A DNA stretch of 64,000 bases from Castanea sativa (Eukaryota; Streptophyta; Magnoliopsida; Fagales; Fagaceae), in assembly GCF_040712315.1 (NCBI RefSeq), contig NC_134017.1, positions 55,612,636 to 55,676,635 of the forward strand, read 5' to 3'. Each line of letters starts with the position of its first letter. The stretch's first letter is position 1. Below, in pieces: positions 34,792 through 47,879 of this stretch. The position numbers were made by a program, and so were the translations under genes. The notes beneath the pieces are model-generated. The model was given only the letters and a program-made list of their open reading frames with translations. It was not told where the DNA came from and ran no database searches.

Positions 34792-36025
34792 ACGCAATAA
34801 TTGATTTTTAAAATCTATCCTACTTCACACATATAACACGTGTAAAATGTAACACCTCATCCTAGTTTTGTATCATTAGAAAATTGGTCTAACTGCTCTC
34901 TGCTTTGGTCTTGGTTTCTATTTTTTCCTTGTCTTGTTGATTTTAGCAATGGAAACCTCAAAGTTTAAGAACTATTGTATTCTCCACATTTCATCACATG
35001 TCTTTACATAGATGGAGGCATGGTTATCAAATTGCAATCCAGACCGGAATAAAATTGTTCATACATTGTAATCAGGGTAGAGTCACGTGTTGGATCACAT
35101 AGGATTGCGATCCAGTGTCGATTCTGGATGATTCTACCACAGGCACAAATCAAACCTCTTTCAGCCAAAATAACAAAATCCTTTATCTGCACTAAGCTTC
35201 TCGACATAGCTAACAAATCTATTCACACATACCAACTTCAATTTTCAAGAAGAAAAAGAAAAATCATAAGACGAGAGAGAGAGGCCTAGATGGTGATGGT
35301 AGTATGGACAGACGGCCTCTTGCATGTCAATGGTCTTGACAAAGATGCACTTATTGGAGGGAGTGTTGATCACCGATAGCCTTTTGCCACTGACTGAAGG
35401 ATGCCTTTTGTAGCTTCAGCTTTATGCTCTTCGCTCATCTGCTTTTCTTTTCTTTTCTTTTTATCCCTTTTTCTCCACTTCTTTCTCAATTGCTATGTGC
35501 TTTCTTTGCACTTGGTCTTGGAGGGTGGCTTGAAATTAGGAGCCAGATGCGTGATAGACTTTATGAGTGATGATGGGTTTATTTAGGAGTAGCTTGTAGT
35601 GGAAGCTGAGTATGTCAATATATAGATGTCATGAGATAAAAGGAGCTGATTTTTTATTTTATTTTTAACCGTATAAGCTATATAAAACTTGATTAATAAT
35701 AATAGTTGATGCCAGATCATGCCTTGATTTAAGTGATGGTTAATTTATGCCTTGGGTTGAGATTTAAATATATATAAATACTTATTGTAAATTATCAATA
35801 TATAATACATGTCTACATCTGGTTAATGGATTGATTATAGAAAATATGGGTTTGTCTTTCCTCTAGTACATTTTTAATTGGACATATTCTTTGTTTTAAA
35901 TATACAATGGCAAGTGGTAATGGATTTTAAACCTTACATTTTATTTAGTTAATGTGTGATGTGGCAATCTCTTATTAAAACAAACGAATATCCATTTTTA
36001 AAAAGTACTTGAGGTAAGTCAATCC

Positions 36026-36071
<46 letters not shown>

Positions 36072-37574
36072 GCCTTTATATATCATTTATGTCAAAATGT
36101 CCCTTTTTTTCCTAATGATTCTTTAAAATATATTGTAAATTATGATTACTAGTTTTTTTTTTTTTTAAGTAGAATCCTAAGATCCTTGATCTGATTCTAT
36201 GACCTAATCCACAGGACCCTCTTACCAATCCTACTTGGGATCCTAACAACTTTGGATGGAGGAGAGCATACATGAGTTTTTTTTTCATTATGATTAAAAT
36301 GTCTAAGAGGGGCAACATGTTTTACTAGTGTCTTTTTCTCCTTCCTCTTCGATTCCATTATTTCAGATCTACAACCAAGCTCACCACCATCCCCACTGCA
36401 AACCCACAACCACATGGTCAATCATGCTTCATAGAGACCTTAACATACAAATCTTAATCTTCTCCTAATAGATAGCACCCATGTACCCCATTGCATTAAA
36501 GACCTCTCATGTGCACAGTTTAGCTTGGTTCTTTGTACATAATTGAATTTAACCACTGCACAGAGCACACACAAACAACTTGATTTGATGACTGGTGTGA
36601 TATTGACTCCAGTCACTAGTATAAAATTTATTTGGACGGCGCCAAATTTCTTTGAAACTAGTGCACAAGTTGGCAGTTCTGATTCTCAAAAAAAAAAAAA
36701 AATGGTAGTTCTCTTGCTTTGAAATTGTTTCATTTGTAATTTCTACTAGCACTGGGTGGAAAAAAGAAAAGCCAAAATTCAATGAATATCTTTTCTACTT
36801 TTGTGTATGTAGGTTAATGCATGAACCTTGAATAAAGATCAGATATATACTTACAGTTTCCAGCCCAAACTGATTGGAGGAAACTAATGCAATAATGTTT
36901 GAGTCGTCTATTTGTATTTTCAACAGCAAGGTCTGAAGAATTAAAACAATTATACGGGGTGTAGTGCAGAAATTGATTTTTGATTCACATGCTAGAGGCA
37001 GATGGTTATGCTTTCAGAACTGGTATTAGGAAGGACCTTATAATGTATTTCCAAGCAATTAATCTGCCATGCATTTATCAAATGGGAAAAGTGTTAAGAT
37101 GTAAAAGAGAAGTGAATATCTACATGCAGTAATCCGAGAACTCTGAGTAATGTTATGTCACAGGATGACAATAATGTTGGACAATGAATATTCCACTGGA
37201 CATGACTTTTAATTTCGATTAATATGTCAGGTTCAAGTCAATGGCTTGAACGGGTACTTGTTTGATAGCTAATGTTTTGTGAACTTCTAGTTGGATGCCT
37301 TGGTATTTAGCTCATTTTGGGATCTATTTTCATGACGGGTTGTAAAAAGACTTTTTATTTCCAAGGGTTGCTAAGCTTGCTATTGCATCAGTACAATACA
37401 AGCCTTTGGCAATTAGCTTGATGCATTTGATTTGCATTCCGGGGAAAGATATGGGATGGGCTTGCTTATTTTCCTACAAAAACTATGCTTTAGGCTTTAG
37501 CTGATGAAGGGGTAAATAAACTATTGGCCTGCAACGGCTGGTGGAAATATAATCAATTCTATGTAATTTATATG
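34792..37574. other. Intergenic, no gene seen
   Basis: AT-rich. It contains (TA)n followed by (CA)n at about 36031-36072 and short homopolymers. Short ORFs have no recognisable similarity. Around 35025-35135 imperfect inverted motifs (attgcaatccaga, gattgcgatccag) suggest an old MITE, but its ends are unclear. Confidence 0.5.
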
Positions 37575-37752
37575 ACAAATACTATGTTTATAATATTTTT
37601 ATAATACTTTCATGATAAACTCTAAGCGGTAAATTGTTATTAGTGAGCAAAATAGTAATTTCAGTGATAAGTTCAAATTAGAACTAACAACAATTTCTTA
37701 CTTAAAATTTGTTATAAAAGTGTTGTAAAAATAATAAAGACATAACACTTCT
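37575..37752. mobile_element. MITE, family shared with 51542-51700
   Basis: About 178 bp with inverted arms. The left arm contains tttataatatttttataata and ctaagcggtaaattgttatt; the right arm is the inverted counterpart (aacaacaatttcttacttaa and gtaaaaataataaagacata). The same layout, with related arms, occurs at 51542-51700. Confidence 0.65.
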
Positions 37753-38384
37753 TAATTTATTTGGAGGACTGTCAAGGAAAGTTCCTTGCCATGTACAATC
37801 ACAACATTATGTTCATGTTTTCACAAAGGTCCACACATAAATGTTTACAAAGTGAAGTCTACTGGAACAACCGAACAACTATTTTTTGTTAAGGTAACAT
37901 GTGGTGATTGGTATACAATAGAAATAGTGTTAAAGATACACTCATATGAAGATGATATTGTATTAATCGAAACTTGTCATCTCTGTAAGTTTTGAAAAAG
38001 TTTGTGTTCTTAAAAGTGTTGTGCTGGCATATATAACCATTGAGAGGAAAAAAATTTGTTGGTTTTTTTTTTTTGGGTAGAAGTCTATTAGAATTATGTA
38101 TATAAAGATCAAATTCGTGTACATAATTTTGAAATATAGCAAAGGAGACATGAGACTAGTTATAATATTTCACAATATGCTTTAAGAGTTTATATATGGT
38201 TTTGTAACTTCATATTTGTATCATTAATTCATGGATTAAAAAATTGGGGTATTAATGAAAGGATAAAACACAAATCCAGTAAATACATTAGATGCAATAC
38301 ACTTAGTTCTCCACTTAAATTAAAATACATAGTTGTCAATAAAACAAAAACAGCACATCTTGTCTGAGATTGGGGCCTTTTATC

Positions 38385-39428
38385 CAATGTTTTAAAAACT
38401 GGATCCGACCGGCCGATTCAACCGAAAATCGGACACCAATTCAGTTCGGTTATTATTAAAAACTAAAAATAGAAGAAAAACCGGAAAAAGGGAAACCGCC
38501 GGTTAAACCGGAAAAACCGGATATTGCTACGGTTAAACCGGTTCTTGAATCTAAAAAAGAATAAGAAGAAAAACTTGAATAAAATAGAACAAACTTGTTA
38601 GATTTGCACTAAAGGAAAATTGGGGAAAATTTGTGGTGAAAATAAAATAAAAGAAATACTTCTATTGGATGATATGTATAAGAAATATGTGCTTTGAGCT
38701 TTGACTGGAATAAAATGTAAAGAAAGACCATCAAAAACTTATCTTGAGAAAGAGAAATACTTGAGATTTGAGAGGGAGCGGCTGAGCCGGAGTGTACTGC
38801 AGTTCCGAAAAAGTGTGGAAAGAAAACTGAGGAGTAAAATTTAAAAAGGAGTTTGAATCTGACTTTAAGGCCTTAAGGTTGAGGGTAGGTGGTAACGTGT
38901 GGTTATAGATTTAAGGGAAATAAAAAAACAAAAAAACAAAAAGAGATTAAAGAAGAGAAGAGTGAACGTGTGTGAGTCAGTGAGTGTGACAATTGCTATG
39001 AAAGTAAGAAAGGTAACGAATGACTTGTCTAGTCATTCTGAACTTTTGAACTTTGGTTTTTGGTTTTTTTTTTTTTAATAAATAGTTAAAAATTGAAAGT
39101 TAAATATCAAACTATTATTTATATAATTCAGCAAAAAAATTTATTATTTATAATATATATATATATATGGAACTTAAATAGTAAATTATACTTTTTCAAC
39201 TATTATTAATTAGGAAAAAAATGAAGAATAAAGAAAATATTTTATTTTTTAATATTTTCTTAAAAAATTTATGAAAAATAAAAATTCACATAAAATTTAT
39301 TTAAACATTTTATATTAAATTACTTATGACACTATCGGTTTACCTATTGGTTTGATCTCGATCAGACCATAAAATCAGTAATCAGTCCTTTTACAGGTTC
39401 TTCGACCGTATCGATTTTTAAAACCTTG
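38385..39428. mobile_element. Non-autonomous hAT element with perfect 8-bp duplication
   Basis: The element is 1,044 bp. Ends read caatgttttaaaaac and, inverted from the right, caaggttttaaaaat, giving a short imperfect terminal inverted repeat that starts CAA(T/G)G, as is usual for hAT. A perfect 8-bp direct repeat, cttttatc, flanks it at 38377-38384 and 39429-39436. Subterminal regions are rich in accgg/ccggt motifs (near 38405-38545). No transposase ORF is present. Confidence 0.88.
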
Positions 39429-40431
39429 CTTTTATCATGACTTTAGCTTTTATCATTTGAATAGCATTTCCTGCTACAATTTCGACTGCAAGGGGCGTAT
39501 CTCTACATTTACTCTTGAAACCACAAGTACAAGTGTAGTTGTAACTGTTACAATGGTTTTATTGAAACTTGCTTGAACATTAACTATTTTTTATATTCTA
39601 TGCACACTCTTACGTAAACCAATACATCTATTTCTGCGTGAACCTTTTAAAAAATAATTATATTTAATTTGCCAAAATGTTTGAATTTAATTAGAAAATT
39701 TAATGTACACTTAGTATTGTACCTCAATGTTATTCTTAATAAAAATGGATAGATATTTTAGGATAATTACATTGTACCAGTAATGTAAATCTTATATTGC
39801 TAATATAATAAACTAAGAATTTTTTTGATTTTTTATTTGCTAAAAAATGGGTTGGCATAAAATTGCAAATCCATGATGCAGTGATGCACACGTTTTCTTT
39901 GCAGTGACATCAGATAGGAATAGGATGCATTCACATGTGTTCTTCTCAAGGAAAAAAAGAAAAGAAAAGAAAAGAAAAAGGCACGTGTTGAAATAATTAC
40001 ACGACGGTGTTTTGTTGAGAGATTTTTGTTTTATTTTGTTAATGACATCACTATGCATGGGTCTATGCTCTGAACTTTGAATTGGTTTTTTTTTTTTTTA
40101 ATCTTTCTTTAAGCAAAAGGTTTAATTTAAAACTTTTAGGAATTTATGGTTTAACTATGGCTTATATATAAATATAATAAATCAAATTGTGAGAAGCTGA
40201 GAAGGCTGAGATAGTTTCATATAATTGTATCACATCACACCGAGAACGAGGCATCGAATTTTCAAGTAAATTATTAATGACATTACCAAAAAAAATAAAT
40301 AAAACAAAAACAAAAAGACAAACACCGATAACTTGGATTTAGGGTGTCAATAATTTGGGAAAGAACTCCCAATCCTTGGATTATACAAGTCCCCTTCTTC
40401 AATTTCTTATTATTTACTTTTCTTTTTTCTC

Positions 40432-40438
40432 TATATAT
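40432..40438 (+). promoter_or_regulatory. Possible TATA box of the 246-aa protein gene
   Basis: TATATAT lies about 350 bases before the start codon at 40786. If used, the leader is long and contains a tiny upstream ORF (ATG near 40617, three codons). Other TATA-like sequences exist in this AT-rich DNA. Confidence 0.3.
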
Positions 40439-40785
40439 TAGCATCTAGACTCAGTCTTTTTCTTTTGCCAGTGAACATCCAGAACTAGTCAATTTATAAG
40501 ACTTGAGCATCTCTACTTCAAAGTCTTCCTTCATTTTTTTTTTTTTAAATTCCTTTTTCACTGTCTCAAAAGCTGAAGTAGCCAAAGAAGACTTGGCAGG
40601 TGGCAAGTCAGTCACCATGACCAATTGAATTTTCGTCTTTTCAACTATACCTTTAAACAATTTTCTCATCGAAGGTTCGAGTATTCATTGGCTTTTCTTG
40701 CTCTCCTTGGTTCATTTAGGAGAGACAGAAGCTTCAAAGAAAATAAGCAAAGGAAGCTGAGACTGAAACTCTGAGAGAGAAAAGA

Positions 40786-41343
40786 ATGGCCTGCTTTGTG
40801 CCTTTTAACAATAGAAATTTGGATATATGCTTTTTCATCTTCAGGCCAACAGTAGTATTGGTTGATGAATTTATTGACGCCCTCAAACAATTCTCTTTAT
40901 GCACTGAGACTCTTGGTTGTGTACAGAACTCTATTTTCAAGAGCATTCATGGAAATATGGTAAGAACTTTCATGTTTCACTTCATTTCAGATTAAATATA
41001 CTTGCTTTGTATTTATATTCAATTACTTTACTGTATTTCAGTTTCCACTATACTGTTTTACTTTTACATGAACAATATTTGTTTCAATTGCTTTTGTTTC
41101 CGAATTTGATTCTCACTCAAAGTGTTCCCTAAAGTTTTTTAAACTATTATTTGTCTTTGGAATTTGGATTACAACAAATATATACATACATACACACACA
41201 CATATGTATATATAATATTTTACTAACATGTAACCTTAGGACATTTGTAAATTTTTTTTATAGAAAAATAAAAAAATAATTAACTGTTTTGACAGATTTT
41301 TCAATTTTTCATAAAATTTTTTTCAAAATGGATAGTTAAACGA

Positions 41344-41407
<64 letters not shown>

Positions 41408-44197
41408 CTTTCTTTACCTCCTTTTCTTATTCTAAATAAATTTAATTGCAAAAGCAATTTTATGTAAGTGTAAGCCCTTTTTTTAGTTTCCAACTTAAGT
41501 TTTGAATCAATGGATCAGTCTTTTATTTGTTCATTTAGTATCATTATTATTGCTAATTATTTAATCAACTATGGCTACATTTGGTGGGTTTCAGTTAGCT
41601 CAACTGGTAAAGTCTCTAATGATTGTATAAGAGATTTGGGGTTCAATCCTCGCCTACACCAAAAACTGATTGATGTCTTGGTCTGATGATAAAGAGCAAT
41701 CATCATGAGCGGACGCCATAAGTTCAAACTCTCCGCACCAAAAAAAAAAAAAAAAAGACTATGGTTACATTTGAGTAACACTTGGCTGTCCTGTAATTTG
41801 AGTAAATTGGTATTTAATATGTACCTTTTTTTGGGATAGAAAAAATGTACTAATTTTGTTTCTCCTTTCCTATCAAGTCAAATTTTTTGATTGTCCTTTG
41901 AAGTTTAAACCAATCAGCCTGATTTCCAGGCACATATTTCGATGGTCCAATGAGACTAATAAAACTTAAGATGTTTTAAACATTGCCTTACACTATTAGT
42001 GTTTTTTTTTTTTTGGTCCTAGAAGTGTATTTGATATTTTTTGATAATTCATTTATGTCAATTTTCATTTGAATGGGAAGAACCAAACAGTAACATGTTT
42101 TTGGAGATCTTGATTGATTAATCTTTCGTTCAGATTATATGGTATGGAGCATGGCTGAAGAGATCTTGTGAAAACAAAGAATCATTAAGTACTAGCCTTG
42201 TAAGTTTAGTAAATATTATCAGAGCTCCCATTTTTTTCCTTGTATGTTTATTTAAATATCTTAGCTTTATTTTTATGTGGTTCACTTCTAGATAGACTAA
42301 AATAATTCTTCTTAATTTTTTCCAAAAAAAAGTTCTCCAGAAATTACATAGACCATAAGTCTTCTTTTTTCTTTTTTCTTTTTTGAGAAGCACATAGACC
42401 ATAATCAACAACGTAAACCATGGAGCATTACTTTAGGTCATGACAAGATTGATGGGGTAATGGGCCGCATAAGGTCCATCTACCACATGATTATTTGCCT
42501 TTTATTGCGTGATTAATGCTCAAGAAAATTTTAACATTTTAACTTATTCTTAAAATAAAATTACTACTATTTACTAAAACGCATTTTGGCCTGATTGTCA
42601 CTTTATAAGTATAAATACTTTTAAGGTGTGAGAGTGGCAAGGGTCGGAATTCAAGTCTATAAGAATTTCACACACATACACTTAGATTAAACTAGTGCAG
42701 AGCTAGAAATCAATCTCACATAATAAAAAATATCCCCTCTATTTGACTTGATCTAATTTATAGTTTAGAATCTTTATATTAAATATTAAAGATCTAAATA
42801 TATATCTAATATTATTTATTTAAATTTTTTAATGATATGACATTATATACGTTGTTAAATTTTGAAGAAAAAAAATATATTGATCTTGAAATATAGTCTC
42901 TTAATTCCTATATTCTTAAATGGACAAAATTTAGTTACAAAATTGATTATAGCTTAAGGCTACAAACTCACTCAATAAAATAAATATTACAATATATTTT
43001 GAAAATCTAACCGTTGAATTGCATGTTCTTTATGCTCTTAATACACATTTTAAATTTTGTATTAATCGGATATTGTTTACTATATGATCTATAAATTTAT
43101 ATTTTGTGCATAATTTTAAATTACAAAAACTTGTAATTTAAAAAATTTATTGATGACATAGTTATTAATCTTTAATTTTCTTGAAATTTTGCAAGTATGG
43201 AGGATATAAGAAGAATATGTAATTCAATGGTAGATTTGTCAAAATTCACCCCTAATAAAAAGATATTAAGTAAATTTGTAACCTAAGGTTACAACTAATT
43301 TTGTAGCTAAATTTTATTCTTCTTAAATTCTTTTAATACTTGGAGCCAGAAGAGGGGAGTTTTTCTAGATTACAACTTGCATGGTACTTCACACTAATAA
43401 ATATAAGCTATCTAACACTACTTTTTGAGTTTATATCAGTAACTGTGTAATAAGTGAATTATATTTATTGGTGGGAGAATCACGTCGGTGCTTATTCAAT
43501 GAATATCTAATCATTTTTCTTTTTTATAATTGTTTAATCAATCCTAGTGGGAATTCTCAGATGATTTTAGCTCAGAAAAGATCATATAATGACTTCTTTT
43601 GTTAAGTATTTTGTCATTTGCATCCCTAGTCCATCAGATTCTCTTTAATTTTTTTTTGGCACTTCTCCTCTAATACCCTCTTCACTCTTGTCCTAGGTCT
43701 CAATGTTAACCAATATATCAAGCATGGCTATCTTAGTTGAGCATAGCTTCTTTGATGCATATGCTGGAGAATCAAGAGATGGCTTCTCAGCCGTAAGGTT
43801 TTCCACTGGTGACACAGTATCCATGAATGCAGCAATGACCTCTGATGGTGGAGACCTAAATGACCTTTCTTATGCATGCTTAGCATTATTCAAATCTCGC
43901 TTTCTAAAGATGGAAGGTGTTGCTGCTGGAGTTTGCTTGAAATGCCAAAGCAGCCCAAGTGTGGCATGTCTTTACGTGTGGAAGTCACTCCAATTTTGTT
44001 ACTCATGGATTTTAAACTCTGATCAAAGAAGGTCAATGCTGCCTTATCTTGATCGTCATTCTCTCGAATTTAAGTATGACATCTTTAAGGTAGTCTATGT
44101 CAATGGTGACAATGTACAAAATTTTCAATCTTTCTCTCCTGTTGAAATGTTAGGGAATGGAGGAGAAAGCAAAGAAGGGCAGATCATGCAAAATTGA
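40786..44197 (+). CDS. Conserved plant protein of unknown function, 246 aa
   Basis: Three exons: 40786-40959, 42134-42199 and 43697-44197 (stop TGA). They join in frame at GT-AG introns and give 246 codons. The protein starts MACFVPFNNRNLDICFFIFR and continues PTVVLVDEFIDALKQFS; the tiny exon 2 encodes IIWYGAWLKRSCENKESLST plus SL. Exon 3 has LTNISSMAILVEHSFFDAYA, GVAAGVCLKCQSSPS and LPYLDRHSLEFKYDIFKVVY. A CLKCQ motif is the only metal-binding-like feature. There is no signal peptide and no clear membrane helix. I recognise the sequence type as a widespread plant family of unknown function but cannot name a domain with confidence. The start context (aagaATGGc) is good. The coding frame is intact and codon use looks ordinary. 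Confidence 0.85.
41346..41406. repeat. (TA)n microsatellite in intron 1
   Basis: About 30 uninterrupted TA units inside the first intron of the 246-aa protein gene. Confidence 0.95.
41584..41757 (+). mobile_element. tRNA-derived SINE with 16-bp target duplication
   Basis: A 174-bp insert. Its 5' part is tRNA-like, with an A-box (tagctcaactggta) and a B-box (ggttcaatcc) about 40 bases apart; an unrelated 3' part and an A tail follow. The direct repeat actatggctacatttg (41568-41583) recurs with one mismatch at 41758-41773. It lies in sense orientation in intron 1 of the 246-aa protein gene. It is not a functional tRNA, since no anticodon arm fits. Confidence 0.88.
42926..43315. mobile_element. 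MITE in intron 2, about 390 bp
   Basis: The terminal inverted repeats are about 45 bp. The left arm starts aaaatttagttacaaaattg and runs through a ctta-aggctacaaa block; the right arm ends with the inverted form (caactaattttgtagctaaa and ttt). The interior is AT-rich and non-coding. A target duplication could not be fixed. Confidence 0.75.
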
Positions 44198-44890
44198 GTA
44201 ATGCTCCCAAGGAATATGCATGTTAAATTGTCTCTCCTTTACTTTAGCATGCTTTATGCTGTGTAAATGAATCATTCTGGTTTTATAAAGGGAAGGAATT
44301 TATGGCGACCTTAATAACATATTACTTTGGTTTTTCAACAAGAAATTTATTCTTCTCTCAATGTTGTTTAAAAAATCACAAGAAATTGGTGATGAATATA
44401 TTTCTCTAAGGGTTAATTATTATTTTGGTTCCTATTGTTTGCACTGTATGTCAAAATGGTTTCTAACATTTTAAATGTGTTGGTTTAGACTATATTATTT
44501 TAGTGTCATGTTAAAATAGTTTTTGCCATTATAAGTAATGGATAAAAAATATTGACATGACTAATAATTAAAATAAAATGGGTTTTTGAATGCGACCTGA
44601 GTTTCCACATGGAAGAACATGTGAACAAAAAACCAAACAAACCTCACATCCATCTAAACTCAAGTCTAGGCACACAATTGGGTCAAATCCCCCCAATTAC
44701 GTTAGAGGCCATTTTAATGCACAGTACAAAATTTATAAGCTTTTTAACTTTGGTGGAGTCTGGACCAAGAGTTTTGTGATTAGTGATGTTGTTCAATTCT
44801 CTCCATGAGAGAGACATGTTTAAGTAATTAAATTTTCTTTTCTTTTTTTTTCATGTTTTCCCCAAGCTTTACAACTGTGGTGTTATGAAC
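44198..44890. other. 3' flank of the 246-aa protein gene
   Basis: Probably includes the 3' UTR. A stretch near 44400-44580 with ggttcctattgtttgcac resembles one arm of a common plant MITE, but no partner arm is visible. Confidence 0.4.
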
Positions 44891-45062
44891 TAGGATGCAT
44901 AGACACAGACACAGACACGAACATGGATACGGTACGATATGGTGACACAAGTAATTTTTGAAAAATTATAACATGATACGGCAAATAGAACACCGTTACG
45001 ACACAAGTACAACATAAATACAATATGGGTACGGTACTCCAAATGAGTGTCCGTGCATCCTA
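44891..45062. mobile_element. MITE, 172 bp
   Basis: The ends read taggatgcatagacac and, inverted from the right, taggatgcacggacac. The interior has imperfect palindromic gacac/gtgtc and ggtacg motifs. No coding capacity. Confidence 0.65.
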
Positions 45063-45179
45063 AGCTATGACAATAGCAGATTGATGCCAAAAAGAACGAA
45101 AATTATTAATAAAATTTACTATAAATTTGAGAGGAACAAACCTCACATCACTGTAATCCGAAAATACCTAATAATTACT

Positions 45180-45185
<6 letters not shown>

Positions 45186-45212
<27 letters not shown>
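45186..45212. repeat. (AT)n microsatellite
   Basis: Simple AT dinucleotide run. Confidence 0.9.
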
Positions 45213-47380
45213 CTTTCTCTTAAATAAACAAAGATAAAGAAGAGGCACATGAGATTATGTTTTTTTAGATGAAAGAGGCCCATGAGTTGATTGTCAACAG
45301 AGGACAGCCCATGATGCAGTTAAGCTGGGCTGGAGTCTCCTCAAACAAAGGCCCCGAGTCACGCAACCCCTAAAACAAAATAGGCCTTCATATTGGGATC
45401 GCAATCAACTTCAAGGGCTTCTCACTTCTCACAAGCTAAATGAATCAATTTAAAATTTATTTACGGTCCGATAGTTTAATATATTGTGACAAAGTATTGT
45501 TATCTGTATTTAAGTTAAACTCATCCAATTTAAGATTTATTTTTCTCAAAATTTTCACGAAACAGTTTTCTTCGACTTCTAAAACAATGAAATTTTGAGT
45601 TGACATGAGATATATAATGAATAAACTTGAGGACGGATTGGTTTTAGAGTTTATTTATATTAAGCTTCATAGAAAAATGATTTGATCCAAAACCTTCCAA
45701 ACCCATGATAAAAATTGCCTTTTATATTTATTGTTTCATTTGATATTTGAGATTGAGAGAGCTTGGTACATATTAACTCAAAAGGTTTAAGTGGGATTGA
45801 ATCAACAATACTCAAATTCAATTCAATCTTCACGCATTAAAACTTGATAAGGGACCCAATTAATTAACCAATCTTATCTTTCCAAAGTTAATAGAGTTTT
45901 ACTAATGAATGCCCTTTGGGCATCGATTAATAAACTATTTTAAAAAACTTTGAATAGTAAAATGAAAAAAATAACCAACTTTTTTAGACAATTTTTCATT
46001 AAAAAAATTCCTAAAATAGATGATTAATGAATGTACTTAGGGTATACATTAACTGGCTTAATATGGCAACAAATCTCTTCCTTGTGTGATTCTTTTGTGG
46101 CCACAACTAGTCATAGACTCACCTTAATGAAAGCCTTTTTTTTACCAATTAAGTGCCACACTTTATTAGAGTCCATGGTTCAACACACGACATTATCAAT
46201 CAATTGGGACCTTGCATTCATTAAAATTAAGAGCTAAAACCACAAATATAATCACCCTATTAGGAAGAATGCAACCATAATAGAAAAAGGAAGAATGAAA
46301 AAGGATTATGTGCAACTAGGATTTCATATAGTTGTTGTTTCAAAAAGGGTTTCATATAGATAATGATATGGCATCGCTTGATTGGTTCACCAAATTGTGT
46401 CCTTCTTCCCCTTTTTTAAACTGCAAAGAGATGAACTGTAAATATGTTTAATCAAAAGGTGATGAATCATAATTTAGCTCTACTTTTTTTTTTGGTATGA
46501 AATATACTGAAATCTTTTATCAAATTGTTATCAACCCATACTCTCTAACTTTGTTTGATATATTTGTCCCTATCTAATGTCCTTTTTGGAATAAACCACT
46601 TTGATTGAATTAAGATTGAGGCTATTTATATAACTTATGCCAATCAAAGACACATGTAGCTACATAAATGATTTTTCAATCATTTCAATCCACCCTACTT
46701 GATTTCTTGAAGAAATATACTTACACTTTAGAAGGCAAAGAACCTTTTAGTGGTACATGGCCCACATTGAGAATAAATTCATAGTATTTCTACAATTGCT
46801 CTCCTTGCAAAAAATTGTATAGCATCATTGACTTTGAAGCCAAACTAATATAGACCATTATTTGAAAATTGAAATTGGAGAACAAAAAAGGAACTTTTAT
46901 AAACCAAAATAATCAAACTTTCTAAAGAATGGAAGAAAAGAGAGGGAAACTTGGGGACCCATGTTAGAAAGGTTGTAACCATTATGCCAGTCTCAGTCAA
47001 ACTTGTATAGGTCCCAACAAACATAGTATTCTCTCCAATCCAATATAAGCTAGGCATGTGAGAGATTTTCTCAAGGGTCTCTACCTAATGGGTTCTAGGC
47101 CCTAGTTATGGTCTAAAAATTAAAGCAAAGCAAAGAAAAGTTTGAATGCTCTTACGCGGTGGAACTAAAGAAAAGTATGGAAATGAGAAACGTGATTGGT
47201 TTATAAAGTTGGTTCCCCCCTATGTCTTTTTCCTCCTACTTTCTTTTTCTTGAGGCTTTATTGGGACAACTACAAGTCTACATCTACACGTTAAAGTTGA
47301 AAACTTTAGCTCTAAACGTATTTAAAAATGAAAATTCGTTTTGCACCTTTTAAATTTTAATTTCATCTTTCAGTTCACTG
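45213..47380. other. Intergenic, no gene seen
   Basis: AT-rich with no recognisable coding or repeat structure. ORFs in this stretch are short and without similarity that I can name. Confidence 0.5.
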
Positions 47381-47392
47381 CCATTTAAAATT

Positions 47393-47861
47393 ATGCCATT
47401 AGTGACAATAAATCAATGCAGTTTTCCTCTAAAAGCAATGCTTTGCTCGAGTGGTGAATGGCTCTGTGGTTTTTCCAGGGGAAATGGCACCTCTACAAGC
47501 TGTCTAGAGGAAATTTGGGCCTTAAGAGATGGGCTTACCTTAGCCTCAGAACTCCACATTGAAAACTTTATTATCAAACTAGATGTAATCTAACGTTCAA
47601 TTGAGGAAGAACTCTGTTGCTAACCAACTATTGGAACCACTGCTCACAAATTGTAGGAACCTATTGACAACTATCTTCAAGACTCGGATTGAGCATATTT
47701 ACTGTGAGGCTATCCAGTACGCTGATGCGCTCGTAAAATTGAGCTTTAATTTGTCTTGTACTTATGTGCATTTTGATAACCTACCACCTATGATAGAGAA
47801 CTTGCTACCACTTGTTAGGGCAGTTACTACTTTTAATAGTCTAGTTCTTATTGTTGTCTAG
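47393..47861 (+). pseudogene. RNase H-like domain relic (retroelement-type)
   Basis: The first piece (47393-47593) reads GEWLCGFSRGNGTSTSCLEE and IWALRDGLTLASELHIENFI. The second, after a frameshift near 47592, reads NQLLEPLLTNCRNLLTTIFK, IEHIYCEAIQYADALVKLSF and DNLPPMIENLLPL. The E-AL-GL-A and D stretches and the late cANxxADxLA-like motif match the plant RVT_3-type RNase H domain found downstream of LINE reverse transcriptases and as free-standing copies. The expected N-terminal catalytic aspartate region is missing. Confidence 0.7.
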
Positions 47862-47879
47862 CTAATATATTAGCCCTTT

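Noticed and set aside
40451..40890. Two minus-strand ORFs upstream of the 246-aa protein gene
   Set aside because: One is lysine-rich from a T-rich tract; neither resembles a known protein, and they overlap the presumed promoter and leader.
41584..41664. Possible tRNA gene
   Set aside because: A and B boxes are present but no cloverleaf with an anticodon arm forms; the poly(A) tail and target duplication show a SINE.
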